A stretch of 64,000 nt of DNA from Liolophura sinensis (Eukaryota; Mollusca; Polyplacophora; Chitonida; Chitonidae), in contig NC_088305.1 in NCBI RefSeq assembly GCF_032854445.1, positions 30,030,628 through 30,094,627 of the forward strand, read 5' to 3'. The notes under the pieces are model-generated. The model was not told where the DNA came from. It searched no databases and worked only from the letters and a program-made list of their open reading frames with translations. Both the position numbers and the translations under genes were made by a program. Shown piece by piece: positions 1-12,400 of this stretch (its first letter is position 1; each line of letters begins with the position of its first letter).

Positions 1-370
1 ATGAAAATGTGACCAGTGAAAAAAATTTGAACTGGAGAGGAACTGAGAGAGTGTGTCTAACTCATAGCTGTACCAACAGGCGTAAAGTCAGATCCTGGGA
101 AGAGCCCATTGTTTATAATCTAGCAAAGACCTAGAGCCAGTCTTTTGTGATGGTCTCAGTACTATCTATTTAGTATATTCTCTGACCATTGCATTTACAG
201 AAATATGGGAAATCTGCTTGGCTTGCATTTTGTCTGGAGCATTAAACACAATCATTTTATTTTTATTTTTGACACATTTTTATTTTTTAAGACATCAATA
301 TGGCTTAAATATTGCCAGTGTGGCGCTAAACCCCAGTCATTCTTTCATTTCACCAATCAATCTGTTTCAG
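1..370 (+). other. TRRAP: TRRAP intron, 5' edge of window
   Basis: AT-rich sequence ending in a normal acceptor (CTGTTTCAG). I see no coding segment or repeat in it. Confidence 0.6.
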
Positions 371-496
371 GGTCAAGCAGTTTTACCGGCCAGTCCCACG
401 GGAAGCACCAAGGCGGAAATTCAGTACCTCTCTATCCGATTGGTCAGCCTACTGGTGGGATTGGAACCGGATTGGTTGCCTCAAAATCCACAGCTA
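371..496 (+). CDS. TRRAP: TRRAP visible exon 1
   Basis: Follows CTGTTTCAG and ends before GTAAGC; phase 0 at both ends. It encodes residues 1-42 of the visible protein, including VSLLVGLEPDWLPQN. This is the first exon I can place. The 370 bases before it look intronic and AT-rich. Confidence 0.88.
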
Positions 497-3400
497 GTAA
501 GCATACGCAACTTCACCTATATATTTGTTATACTAATACATGCCCTAGTTTGAGGTACTTTTTGTGTATCCCATGTCACCACTTTAGTCGTTACAGTCTC
601 TGTCTTCTCTTTGGTACATTCGATAACTCTGCTGTTACATTTTTAAGGGTCTTACATTACTTAAAGTGTCATTAACATGATGATGAGTGTTGATTAATTT
701 GAATGGTAGAATCTGGGTATTTCTCCACTGGCACAAAAAATTAGAAAATAGTCCATGTACATGCATACTTGTCAATGCTTTCTCAGTATACTCTGAGTGT
801 TGTGTCATGTCTGGTGACCTTGGCATGGCATTTCAATGAAGCAGCGCTATCAATATGACAACCATTTTGATGCACTTCTGCTATGAGGAGACACTGTCAG
901 GATATTGGCAAACAAAGAAGCGAGCAAACAAATAAAAGAATACATTGTATCTTCCTGTTTTGAAGTAACTAAATTTATGGCTATTCATTTCAGATAGTGC
1001 AGTTGCGAAAAATCTGGGTTTCAGACAGTTTTGTGGAGAAACACAAGAAAGTGGTAAGAGAAAACATTAGAAAGTGGTAAGAAAACCATGAGAAAGTGGT
1101 AAGAGAACCATTGGAAAATGGTAAGAGAAAACATTAGAAAGTGGTGAGAGTAAATACAAGAAAGTGGTAAGAGAAAACAATAGAAAGTGGTAAGAGGAAA
1201 CATTGGAAAGTGGTGAGAGTAAATACAAGAAAGTGGTAAGAGAAAACAATAGAAAATGGTAAGAGAAAACATTAGAAAGTGGTGAGAGTAAATACAAGAA
1301 AGTGGTAAGAGAAAACAATAGAAAATGGTAAGAGAAAACATTAGAAAGTGGTAAGAAAACCATGAAAAAGTGGTAAGAGAACCAAGAAATTGGTAAGAGA
1401 GGCATGAGTAATTTTGGCTCATAAACATAAGTTAGAACATGTAGTCAGACCCATAGTTAGCAGTTTATTGCTAGGGGCAGCCCATGCCTATCGGGAAGTC
1501 TGTCATGCCTCTGTGAAACCACAGTGCAGTGCATCCTGCTGTTAAAAAAACACTTTATTCAATTTGCTGACCTTTTCTGCAAAACAACACTGTAAATGGT
1601 TTCACTGGCTTGTATCATATTCACTGAACAATGCGCACAATTGCAGGACGAGTTTTTCCCTCTAAATATCAAAGAGCAACAATAAAACCGGAAACCTTTG
1701 TTAGCCTCATTATTCATACCCTGAAAGGAGGTTTCCGAGATTCTAACATTCAGCCAACCACACACCGTGGATCGATAAGCTCTCTTCATCAAGTTTGCAC
1801 AACAATTAAACTTAAAATGTTAGACCAATGCCAACAGCGTGCCCAGTTCGGGTCAGCTGGAGAGGAAGTGTCAGTCCACTCACGAAAGACTAGCCACACA
1901 CAACAAGTCTATTCGATCTTTATAAACCGGATGAATGCAACTGTCAAAGCAACAACAACGACAGCGTGTGATCTCATACTCATGAGTGAATCTGATAAGA
2001 TAAGAAAATCATTATACAAAGTTCTCCTCAAGAGGACCAGTCGAAACTATTCAACAAAATGAATTTTACATCTTTTTGTAACTTTAAAAAAAAATTTGAT
2101 TCTAATGGTATGAATTTTACAGATAACTTAAGTGATTGACTTAAGTGACGTCAGTCACAGAACCTTGTTTTGTCATAAATTCTGAACAAATAACATTCTT
2201 GTCCATGGTGCCATTTGTATTTGATTTAGTGGATTTCACAAGAAATAAAATAGATAAATTTATGTGTAGTATACTGAGAAACTAATGAAATTGGTAAAAT
2301 AAACTTTAGAAAGATAGGAATGTTTAAAGAGACATCAGAAAGTAGTAAAAGCAAACATCCATATCCAGGGAGAATAGAATTTTTTAGGTGCGCTGAACAA
2401 AACTTGGGTGTATATGAGGCCATAATTGCTCTTTGATGACTTGGTTTTCGTCTTTGGTTTTCAGGACAGTGTGGACTATGTACACTGGAAAGAACCTGCC
2501 TTGCTTGTGAAATGTCTCATGAACTACTTTCAGTGAGTTCCTGTCTTTTGTACTCAAACAATTTGTCAGATTTCAGGAAAAGTAATCAGTGCATTGTATT
2601 ATTCTTTATACCCTTGTACAGGTTGCCTCTGTGGCCTAGTGGTTAGCGTTCTAGCACAGCCCAATGACCAAAGAAACTCTCACCGATGCGGTGGCTGTGA
2701 GTTCAAGTCCAGCTCATGCAGACTTCCTCTCTGGTCATATATGGGAAGGTGGGAAGGTCTGTCAGTAATGGTCATTGGTCGTGGTTTTTTCCCCACCACA
2801 ATGCTGACCGCTGTCATATTAGTGAAATACATGTATTCTTAAGTACAGCGTAAAACACTAATCAAGTAAATAAATAGTTTATACCCATGTACGTGTACTG
2901 CTACACTACTTTGTCCCAACGTGATCCATGATTCTCGATTGCTATTGGCTGATTAGACGGGTTAGAAGGTTGACATACAGCTATTGGCTGATTAGACGGG
3001 TTAGAAGGTTGACATACAGCTATTGGCTGATTAGACGGGTTAGAATGTTGACATACAGCTATTGGCTGATTAGACGGGTTAGAATGTTGACATACAGCTA
3101 TTGGCTGATTAGACGGGTTAGAAGGTTGACATACAGCTATTGGCTGATTAGACGGGTTAGAAGGTTGACATACAGCTATTGGCTGATTAGACGGGTTAGA
3201 AGGTTGACATACAGCTATTGGCTGATTAGACGGGTTAGAATGTTGACATACAGCTATTGGCTGATTAGACGGGTTAGAATGTTGACATACATGTACTCCT
3301 GTCAGACCTTTAACCTGGGGCAAGCAGCTCTGTACAATAAGTTGCTCTATTTATTGGTTGGTCAGACGGTCAGACATTCTGACTTCTGGGTCCTGAGTGC

Positions 3401-6400
3401 AAAACAAGAAGTAACTCAATTCTGCCAATTTTTTTTTTTTTGCGGGACATCACAGCTAAATGTACATGTGTTGCAAATTTATGTTTGTTTTTTAACTCGT
3501 CCATTTTTGCAGAAATCACACCATGGAGATAGAGCTGTTGTTTGACATCCTGAGAGCCTTCACACATCGCTACATTCCTAATTTCCAGTTTGTCAAAGAT
3601 TTCCTGGATAATACAGTGGCAGCTGTAAGTAAAATGTGTCAACAACCACATGTAAAATGCACGCCACTAGACACATGGGCTAGACACATCAATCCTGGTC
3701 TTGGACATGAATTTGTAGATTCCTTGCTCTCACACTTTATGGGGGCCATGGTCACCATGTCACAGTGTCTTCCACGTACATCACACGTTTGGAAGTTTCT
3801 TGTTGACTTGTCAAAGGCTGGTAATTTAACACGGGCGCTCTGGGTTCCTCCACCCATAAATCAGGCAGACGTGATACATGTGAAGCATTCTTAAGTATGG
3901 CGTTCAACAAGAATAAAATACAGTGACAACCAGGCGGAAAGCTTTTGATGGCCACAACAGTGTTGTGGCACTATCCTGCTAGGGCTTTGCTTGTGGAATG
4001 GTTGTAGAAAACTAAATTTTGTGTATAAAAGCAGAAGTGAAAAAAAAAATTACTGTTTTGATTTCTTAGTATGACAAGTTGAATAAATCCAAGGATTAAA
4101 TCAACATTGTGAAGGGGTTACTGATTTTCTTCATTGATAGCTCCATCATAAATTTCTTTTGTTGGCAAAGAATGGGACAAAATGTTTTCTAGCAGTTTTA
4201 TCCTCTGCTATCAGCCTGGATGAACTGATATTTACTTACATAGAGAATTTTGAGGGTTCTTGATCGTGGGTTTTTCCTAAGTTCTGTCTGGTTTCCTTCC
4301 ATCATAATGCTGGCCACTTTCATGTAAGTGAAATAGTCTTGAGTACGATGTAAAACACCAATCAAACAAATAAATGAATACATAAATTAGTCTTTTCTGA
4401 TATCCAGCAGTAGACAACGTCTATTTTTGCAGTAATCTTTAGAATACCACTATTGTTTATGTATTATGATAATTCTTTCTTCATTTTTTAGACTTACCCT
4501 GCTGAGTGGAAGAGGAAAGCTTTCTTCAAGTTTGTGGACATCTTTCATGAAAACACATGGCCACAGGAGCTGAAAGCCAAGGTCAGATTATACCTGTATC
4601 AAACATTACACGTCCTCAGACACCTTACCTTTAATGAACCTGTTATTTGAGTTTAGCTGCTCCATCCAGGTTTAAAAAACTAACAAGTTAAATGTTCTCA
4701 CTGAATACAATTTGACCCCCAAATGTACCTAACTTCACTACCAGGATAAGGTAGGTCAGAAAGAGCCACAAATTCGCCATGTAAATAAGTGTGAACATTT
4801 CTGTTACTGGTCTGATTTCTTGGGTAATAGATCCATTGGCTGTTTCAGTGATATCTGTATTCATTAATCTGTGTTTTTGAAGTCTATTTTTAAGTTAGGA
4901 GTTGTCTTTGTTTAGGGCACTATCGTTTTCTTCAGCCATAAACTGAAATATTCATGAGTATTGTACAGTGTTAAACACCAATCAGATGAGTAAATGATTG
5001 AATGAGCTTCATCGTCACTATGAATTCGTCTATTAATCAGTTCATCAGACAGTCTAAAAATTATTCTTTTTTTATTGTTCCAGATTTTGCAGTATGTCCT
5101 CATTCCCTGTTTTCAAAACTCATTTGACAACGGCGAAGGGGAGAAGCTGATTGGTGGCCCCCCTGCACCAGATCAGGACAACCCAGATAACGTCATCAGT
5201 GTCTTCATCAACAAAATCATTGATCCCGACAACCCGTTTGGCACGTCTGACGCTGTCCGTATTCTGTTGCTACAGTTCTCATCCCTGCTGGTAGAACAGG
5301 CATCCCCACACATCCACGATGCTGCTAACAAGTAAGGATTGTCTCTGGTCACCACAAAGAATTAGTAGTCTTACACACATTGCTTCAACATTGCTTCATC
5401 AAAGTCTGCATGGACATAGATCAGCAGTGGACGTGTACTTAATTAAAGAGCATAGAGAACGAAACTGCAATATTTTTCCAAATTTTTGTATTTTTCAAGG
5501 GTACAGATTGCGAATGGTATTATTTATTTTTTTAGGTATTGATTGGTGCACTACACCATATTTCATTTATATGACAGCGGCCAGTTGTGGCACAAAATGC
5601 ACCAATGCAGTATTTTTGCAATAATTGCAGGAAATTACCTTCAGTTTTCTCCCACCATAATGCTGGCTGCCGTTGTATAAGTGAAATGTTTCTGAGTTTG
5701 GTGTAAAACACCTAGCAAATAATAAAAACATAAATCTACACAATATCCTATGCTCAACCCAACAAACTTTCATTATAACAGACCAAATGTCACAACAAAT
5801 TCACCCAAATCACTGTTTTGCCTGTGTATTCCAGACGACAGGGCAACAAGTTACGACGCCTGATGACGTTTGCCTGGCCGTGCCTGGTCCTGAAAAACTG
5901 TGTGGACCCAGCCACCAAATACCACGGTCACCTTCTCCTCTCCCACATCATCGCTAAGTTTGCCATCCACAAGAGGATTGTTCTGCAGGTAACAAGCAAA
6001 TTAGCTCATGCCATAGACACATGCAATTTGCAATTCCAGGAGTAGAAGAGCCCTCTTGCGTTTATTTGTTTTGCACACTTCTCTAATGGGAAGCCTTTCT
6101 CCCTGTTCTACACATCGAGTAGATGTACCAGAAAAGAAGAGCAGACCGAGTATTGCGAACCACACATTGTTTGCTGCCATGCTGCTCTCTCTATTTGTTT
6201 TGTCACATAGAAGATGGGTCTTCCAGAAGTTTCTTTGAGATTCAGAAGAGGTCTAATCCCATGCAACTCATGATTATGGAGCATGTGGAAATAACACAAG
6301 TTGAGAGATTTACCTCACCGTAATCAAGTTTACTGTCTGTTTAGGATTGTCCTACAGATACAGGTTCATGTAGGATTCAAGGTTACGCCATGGTTAAAGG

Positions 6401-9400
6401 ATGAAAATGTCAAAATGGATTTGGTTACACGTGAGATGAAAGTTCAGCGGGTTTAATTCACTGTCACCAAGTTCATCATGTTTTAAAATGAGACTCAGTG
6501 AGGAGATGACTGAAAACAGTATCTTAACCCAAACTTACAAAGTTTTTCTTGCTTATTTATTGTTTTTACTTTTTTTGGGGGGTTTTATTTTCACTGATTG
6601 AAGTGTAGTCAAATGCAGGAATTTTTCACTGAATGTTGTAGATCCTTTTTAAAATGATGCTTGTCAGTCGTTGTGATAAAAGTTTTGAACTAGCCATTAC
6701 ATAGTAAGCCCACAAAAGACTGTGGTTTTAACCAGACACCCCGGTTTTCTCCAACCTCAATCCTGACTGCTGTCATACACTTAAAAAAGTGTCACGCATC
6801 AATCACATATAAATCAATAAATCAATTGATTAAATATATTGTTGTTTACAGGTGTTCCACAGTTTACTGAAGGCCCATGCAGTGGAGGCTAGGTACATTG
6901 TGAGAGAAGCCCTGGAGATTCTTACCCCAGCCATGCCAGGCAGGATGGAAGACGGAAATGTAAGTAAGATGAGTTGCAGATTAGGTGCCAAGGTCACTTT
7001 TGCTAGTTTATTTTGAATTTAGGAGTTATTCAGTTTGGAATAGTGTTACATCATACATGCACGTGTAAACGGTGCATTGACTTACAAATTCGCCTAAAAA
7101 GGGATGTTTTAGAGGCAAATAATGGTACATGTAATAAAATAGTATTAGACTCTGAAACATATGTTTTCTAACATTAGCGGATTTCTGAGTCTTGCGAAAA
7201 CTGCATTTTAATAATCCTTTGCAGTCCTTGTATTGATAAATACAATACCTAATTTCTGTCAGCTGTGATATTTTATTTTTACTTTTGTCAATTTATCTTA
7301 CATTTCAGAGTTCATTTCAGAGTCAGTTTCTGAAGTACTTCAGTCAGTCACATACCTGTACTTTTGTTTGTTTTGTTACAGAGTCAGTTTCTGAAGTACT
7401 TCAGTCAGTCACATACCTGTACTTTTGTTTGTTTTGTTACAGAGTCAGTTTCTGAAGTACTTCAGTCAGTCACATACCTGTACTTTTGTTTGTTTTGTTA
7501 CAGAGTCAGTTTCTGAAGTACTTCAGTCAGTCACATACCTGTACTTTTGTTTGTTTTGTTACAGAGTCAGTTTCTGAAGTACTTCAGTCAGTCACATACC
7601 TGTACTTTTGTTTGTTTTGTTACAGAGTCAGTTTCTGAAGTACTTCAGTCAGTCACATACCTGTACTTTTGTTTGTTTTGTTACAGAGTCAGTTTCTGAA
7701 GTACTTCAGTCAGTCACATACCTGTACTTTTGTTTGTTTTGTTACAGAGTCAGTTTCTGAAGTACTTCAGTCAGTCACATACCTGTACTTTTGTTTGTTT
7801 TGGCAGAGTCTCCTTACCCACTGGACCAAGAAGATCATTGTAGAGGAAGGTCACACCATGGCTCAGCTTGTCCACATCCTGTGAGTCTTTTCGTGGAATT
7901 CATTTCTTTCATTGGGTTTTAATGCCGTGCTGAAGAATTTCTCACTTATATGATACTGCTCAGGCTCTGATGATGGAGGAAATCATAGTGAACTGATTGT
8001 AAGGTACCTGACAAACCTCCACGGGCTGGATTAGAACCTGTGATCTCAGATGCTCATTGATAGATCAGCTGTTTCAATAACAGTGCTTTACCCCAGCAGT
8101 GAGGCAGCAATGGTTGACTTGAACCGGTCACAGTGAATCGCATACAATTTCACAAAAATCTCTTTTGAATGGCTGCTTACCCACAGGAGTATTATGTATC
8201 ATGACTTGATTGTTATGGAGTCATTGGTATCAAAGGGATGAGAGAGCCATGGTGGAGCAGTTTAAAGTACTTGCCTTGTGGTGACTTTGTGACAATAAGT
8301 GGTGGACAACATTCGTTTGTCCCTTTCAGCAGTATGACTTTTGTTGAATACTTCCGCCAATATGGATTTAGAAAATAATCGAATATCATGATATTAAAAA
8401 GATATGAAGAAGATTGTTTTTTGCAATCCATCTTGTACTGATATATTCAATACTTAATGGACAAGGCAGCACTTGGCTGAAACATATTTCATTCGAAAAG
8501 AGGATACTCAAGCTTTGTAAAAAGTATCACACTTGAATATTTTACTGAGATTTCACCAAATAACATATAGAACAAAATGACAATACTGCACAAATGGCTG
8601 GTGTGAGTCGAGGCAGCCATCTTGAGAATTTTATCCAATCACACACATTGCTATTTGGGTGAGTGGCCTAAGCTGTGACGTAGCCTTTACCCATTCACTC
8701 AATGAAATGACATATGATAACACAGAACTACCGCATAGAACATCATTTTGAGATCATTTACAACAATTTAGTGTGGCATGCAGACATATCGTCTTGGTCT
8801 AAACCGCATTCATCTCCCCGAATGGATTTTTTGTCGTCCATTTTAGTCAGCATTTTCTAAAGAACAAATATCAGTCAGTGCAAAATTCATAAGGGAAGCC
8901 GAAGGTTTATGGGAATGAGAAAACAGCTGTATCAACAGCTCAAGCAGTGGAAGAAATATTCTTCCAGAATATCCAATTTCCGAGAAAACTATATTTATCA
9001 CTTGGGCCTTCATCGCTGAAGTCCACATCTTTTATCCGTCACAGGCTACTGCTTTGACTGTTATACGGAAAATGCCTTCTACGTTAGAGAGCAAGAGTAA
9101 ACATTATGTCACCTTGCCCTTGATAATGAAGCTGTGTCAAGACGAAGTTTCACTAACCTTTTACTGGATTGAAAAAAATCTAAAAAATATTTAATGCCAG
9201 TTTAAGATACTTTGAATGGTAATCTTTTGTGGACATAAACATTAGTCATATGCTGTCTTTCACTTTAAATGATGTTTCTCTGATGTTTCTCCACACGCAG
9301 ACAACTGGTGGTGAGGCATTACAAGGTGTACTATCCTGTCCGTCATCACGTCATTCAGCACATGGTTAGCTCCCTTCACAGACTTGGCTTCACACCAAAC

Positions 9401-12400
9401 GTAAGTGTGCTTTTTTCAGATTTCCTGTTTGTGATAACTGTTGTGATAACGCAACTCTTTGCTCCTACATGTAGTGTACAGTTTGAGTGGTTCACTAGAA
9501 AGAAATAGATGTAAATATAACATCTGAAGAGCATGCATGTATGGCTCCCTTTTTCTGTGTGACAACAAAGTGTGGCTCTCTTTTTTTGTGTGACAGCAAA
9601 GTGTGGCTCCCTTTTTCTGTGTGACAGCAAGCAGGGCTTGCGTTTTTATGTGGGGCGTGCATTGCTTGCGTTTTTAAGTGGGGTGTGCAGGGCTTGTGTT
9701 TTTATGTGGGGCGTGCAGGGCTTGCATTTCTATGTGGGGCAGGCAGGGCTTGTGTTTCTATGTGGGGCGGACAGGGCTTATGTATTTATGTGGTGCGGGT
9801 TGGGCTTGTGTTTCTATGTGGGGCCGGCAGGGCTTGTGTTTTTATGTGGGGCAGGCAGGGCTTGTGTTTTATGTGGGGCAGACCTAGCTTGTGTTTTGTG
9901 TGAGGCAGACAGGGCTTGTGTTTTTATGTGGGGCGGGCAGGGCTTGTATTTTTGTGTGGGGCAGATAGAGCTTATGTTTTTATGTGGGGCGGGCAGGGCC
10001 TGTGTTTTTATGTGGGGCGGGCAGGGCTTGTGTTTTTATGTGGGGCAGATAGAGCTTATGTTTTTATGTGGGGCAGACAGGGCTTGTGTTTTGATGGGGG
10101 GCGAGCAGGGCTTGTGTTTTTATGTTGGGCGGACAAGGCTTGTGTTTTGATGTGGGGCAGGCAGGGCTTGTGTTTTTATGTGGGATGGGCAGGGCTTGTG
10201 TTTTTATGGGGGCAGACAGGTCTTGTGTTGTTGTGTGGGGCGGGCAGGGCTTGTGTTTTTATGTGGGGTGGACAGGGCTTGTGGTTTAATATGGGGCGGA
10301 CAGGGCTTGTGTTTTTGTGTGGGGCAGACAAGGCTTGTGTTTTGATGGGGGGGGGGGCTTGTGTTTTTTTTGTGGGGCGTGCAGGGCTTTGTGTTTTTAT
10401 CTGGGGGGGACAGGGCTTGTGGTTTAATGTGGGGCTGACAGGGCTTATGTTTTTATGTGGGTCAGATGGGGGTTGTGTTTTGATGGAGGGGGGGGTGTGC
10501 AGGGCTTGTTTTTTTATGTTGGGCGGGGAAGGCTTGTGTTTTTATCTGGGGGGGGGGGGACAGGGCTTGTGGTTTAATGTGGGGCTGACAGGGCTTATGT
10601 TTTTATGTGGGTCAGACGGGGGTTGTGTTTTGATTGGGGGGGCGGGGCGGGAAGGGCTTGTGTTTTTATCTGGGGGGGAACAGGGCTTGTGGTTTAATGT
10701 GGGGCTGACAGGGCTTACGTTTTTATGTGGGTCAGACGGGGGTTGTGTGTTTATGTGAGGCTGACAGGGCTTATGTTTTTATGTGGGTCAGACGGGGGTT
10801 GTGTGTTTATGTGAGGCTGACAGGGCTTATGTTTTTGTGTGGGTCAGACGGGGGTTGTGTGTTTATGTGAGGCTAGCAGGGCTTGTGTTTTTATGTGGGT
10901 CGGGCAGGATTTCCAGACTGCTGGTAGCTGGTAACCACCTTCTAATGAACCATCTGGTCCTTATGTGGCCACAGGCTGAAGATGGTTGTCTTTGGTATTT
11001 GTTCAACCCTACAGGGAATTGAGTTTGTCAGCGGTTGTTTCCCTTTTCTTCCTGCAGGCAACAATAGAGCACCGTCGTTTAGCCGTGGACCTGGCAGAGG
11101 TCATCATCAAGTGGGAGGCTCAGAGGATTAGGGAGGATCAAGACCAGCCCGCGGAGGTATGTCAGACACCACCGAGAGCTGCATGGCACAACCGGGCCCA
11201 AAACTTTAGTGAACTGTAAATCACTAACATCAGGATCACAACACTTTCGTTCAGTTGGCACGAAAGGGCTTTAAGATGTGATAATCATAACTTAAACCAA
11301 AAACTACAATCGAGAGGATTGTGTTGTTTGTATATATTGTGCCTCAAATTCACATTTCGTGCATGTATGAATGTACAGAGGCTTGCCTCTGATGGATTGC
11401 TATTGTGTCATTTTCAGTTCCGTTTGAGAAAACATACAATTAAATGTCCTCAAAAAAAAAAGAAAAAATGTTGCCAGCTGCCCTGACTGGCTCCAGCATG
11501 GTTCATGCGGTGGCTTTGCTGGCACTGTCGTGGCCTGGGACATCTGACGTTACATGTTTGGGCCTGAAATATTTCCGCTGCAGCTTAAAGTTGGGAGGTT
11601 AAGGACATACCTGGTGAAGTCAGGGGTTTTTACCTCAGCACTCTATGTTTCTTCACCCAAGCATTCCACACCAGTCAGAATTATACTGTAATTCTTCAAC
11701 TTATTCAGCCCAGTGCAACCAGTACTCAGAAAACATTCCCAGAGAACTGTGGGGTGTAGAGAAATAATTTAACACAGTTTTATGAAGCTGTAGCTTGAAT
11801 GACACAAAAGAAATCATTTTTAGTGTCATGTAAGTAGCAATGGTATACCCTTGAAAGAAGGGCTGTAATGGTTGAAAAAGTTAAATATTTACAGGAAATA
11901 AATGAATTTATGTTATTTTGTTGTTGTTCTTGTTTTAGCCCTCCACCCCAGAAGTTCTGCAGGTGCTGACACAGTCAGGTGGTGTGAAGAGGTCCGGATC
12001 TGTGGATTCACCCCAGGAGGCTAAGAGGGCACGCCACACCTCTGGAGCTGTCGCTGTCCAGGTATGAAGTAAACGTGTGGATGTAGGCTAGATAACAGCA
12101 TATTAATGTCAGATCTGTGAGTTGAAGGACAATCAGAGAAATCTGGGATGCATTTGTGTCAAAATCCTGGATGATCGAAACACTCGGGACAGCAACTGAC
12201 TACAGAGGGTATCTGTCGAAAACATGTTCTGGTGAGGCTCACCATTGGTTCATCACTGACTGCAGAGGGTATCTGTCCAAAACATGTTCTGGTGAGGCTC
12301 CCCTTTGGTTCGTCACAAAGGTTCCAGTTTGCAAGGCTGTCACCGTGTTTTTAGTTCTGAAACGCAGCTCTGGTACATGATGTGCCTGTGCTGGCTGGAG

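Noticed and set aside
1631-2062. 143-codon plus-strand frame in a TRRAP intron
   Set aside because: No recognisable motif, no splice context and low-complexity composition.
2944-3291. CRISPR-like array
   Set aside because: Units are contiguous with no unique spacers, and the DNA is animal. The same holds for every other array in the window.
2901-3545. 140- and 205-codon frames on both strands
   Set aside because: 39-bp repeat open on both strands. Only 3513..3624 in this area is a real exon.
9572-10758. Long plus-strand open frames with repeated GLCFYVGRAGLVFLCG
   Set aside because: They arise from a 28-bp minisatellite open in all three frames. No start, splice or family support, and they lie in a TRRAP intron.
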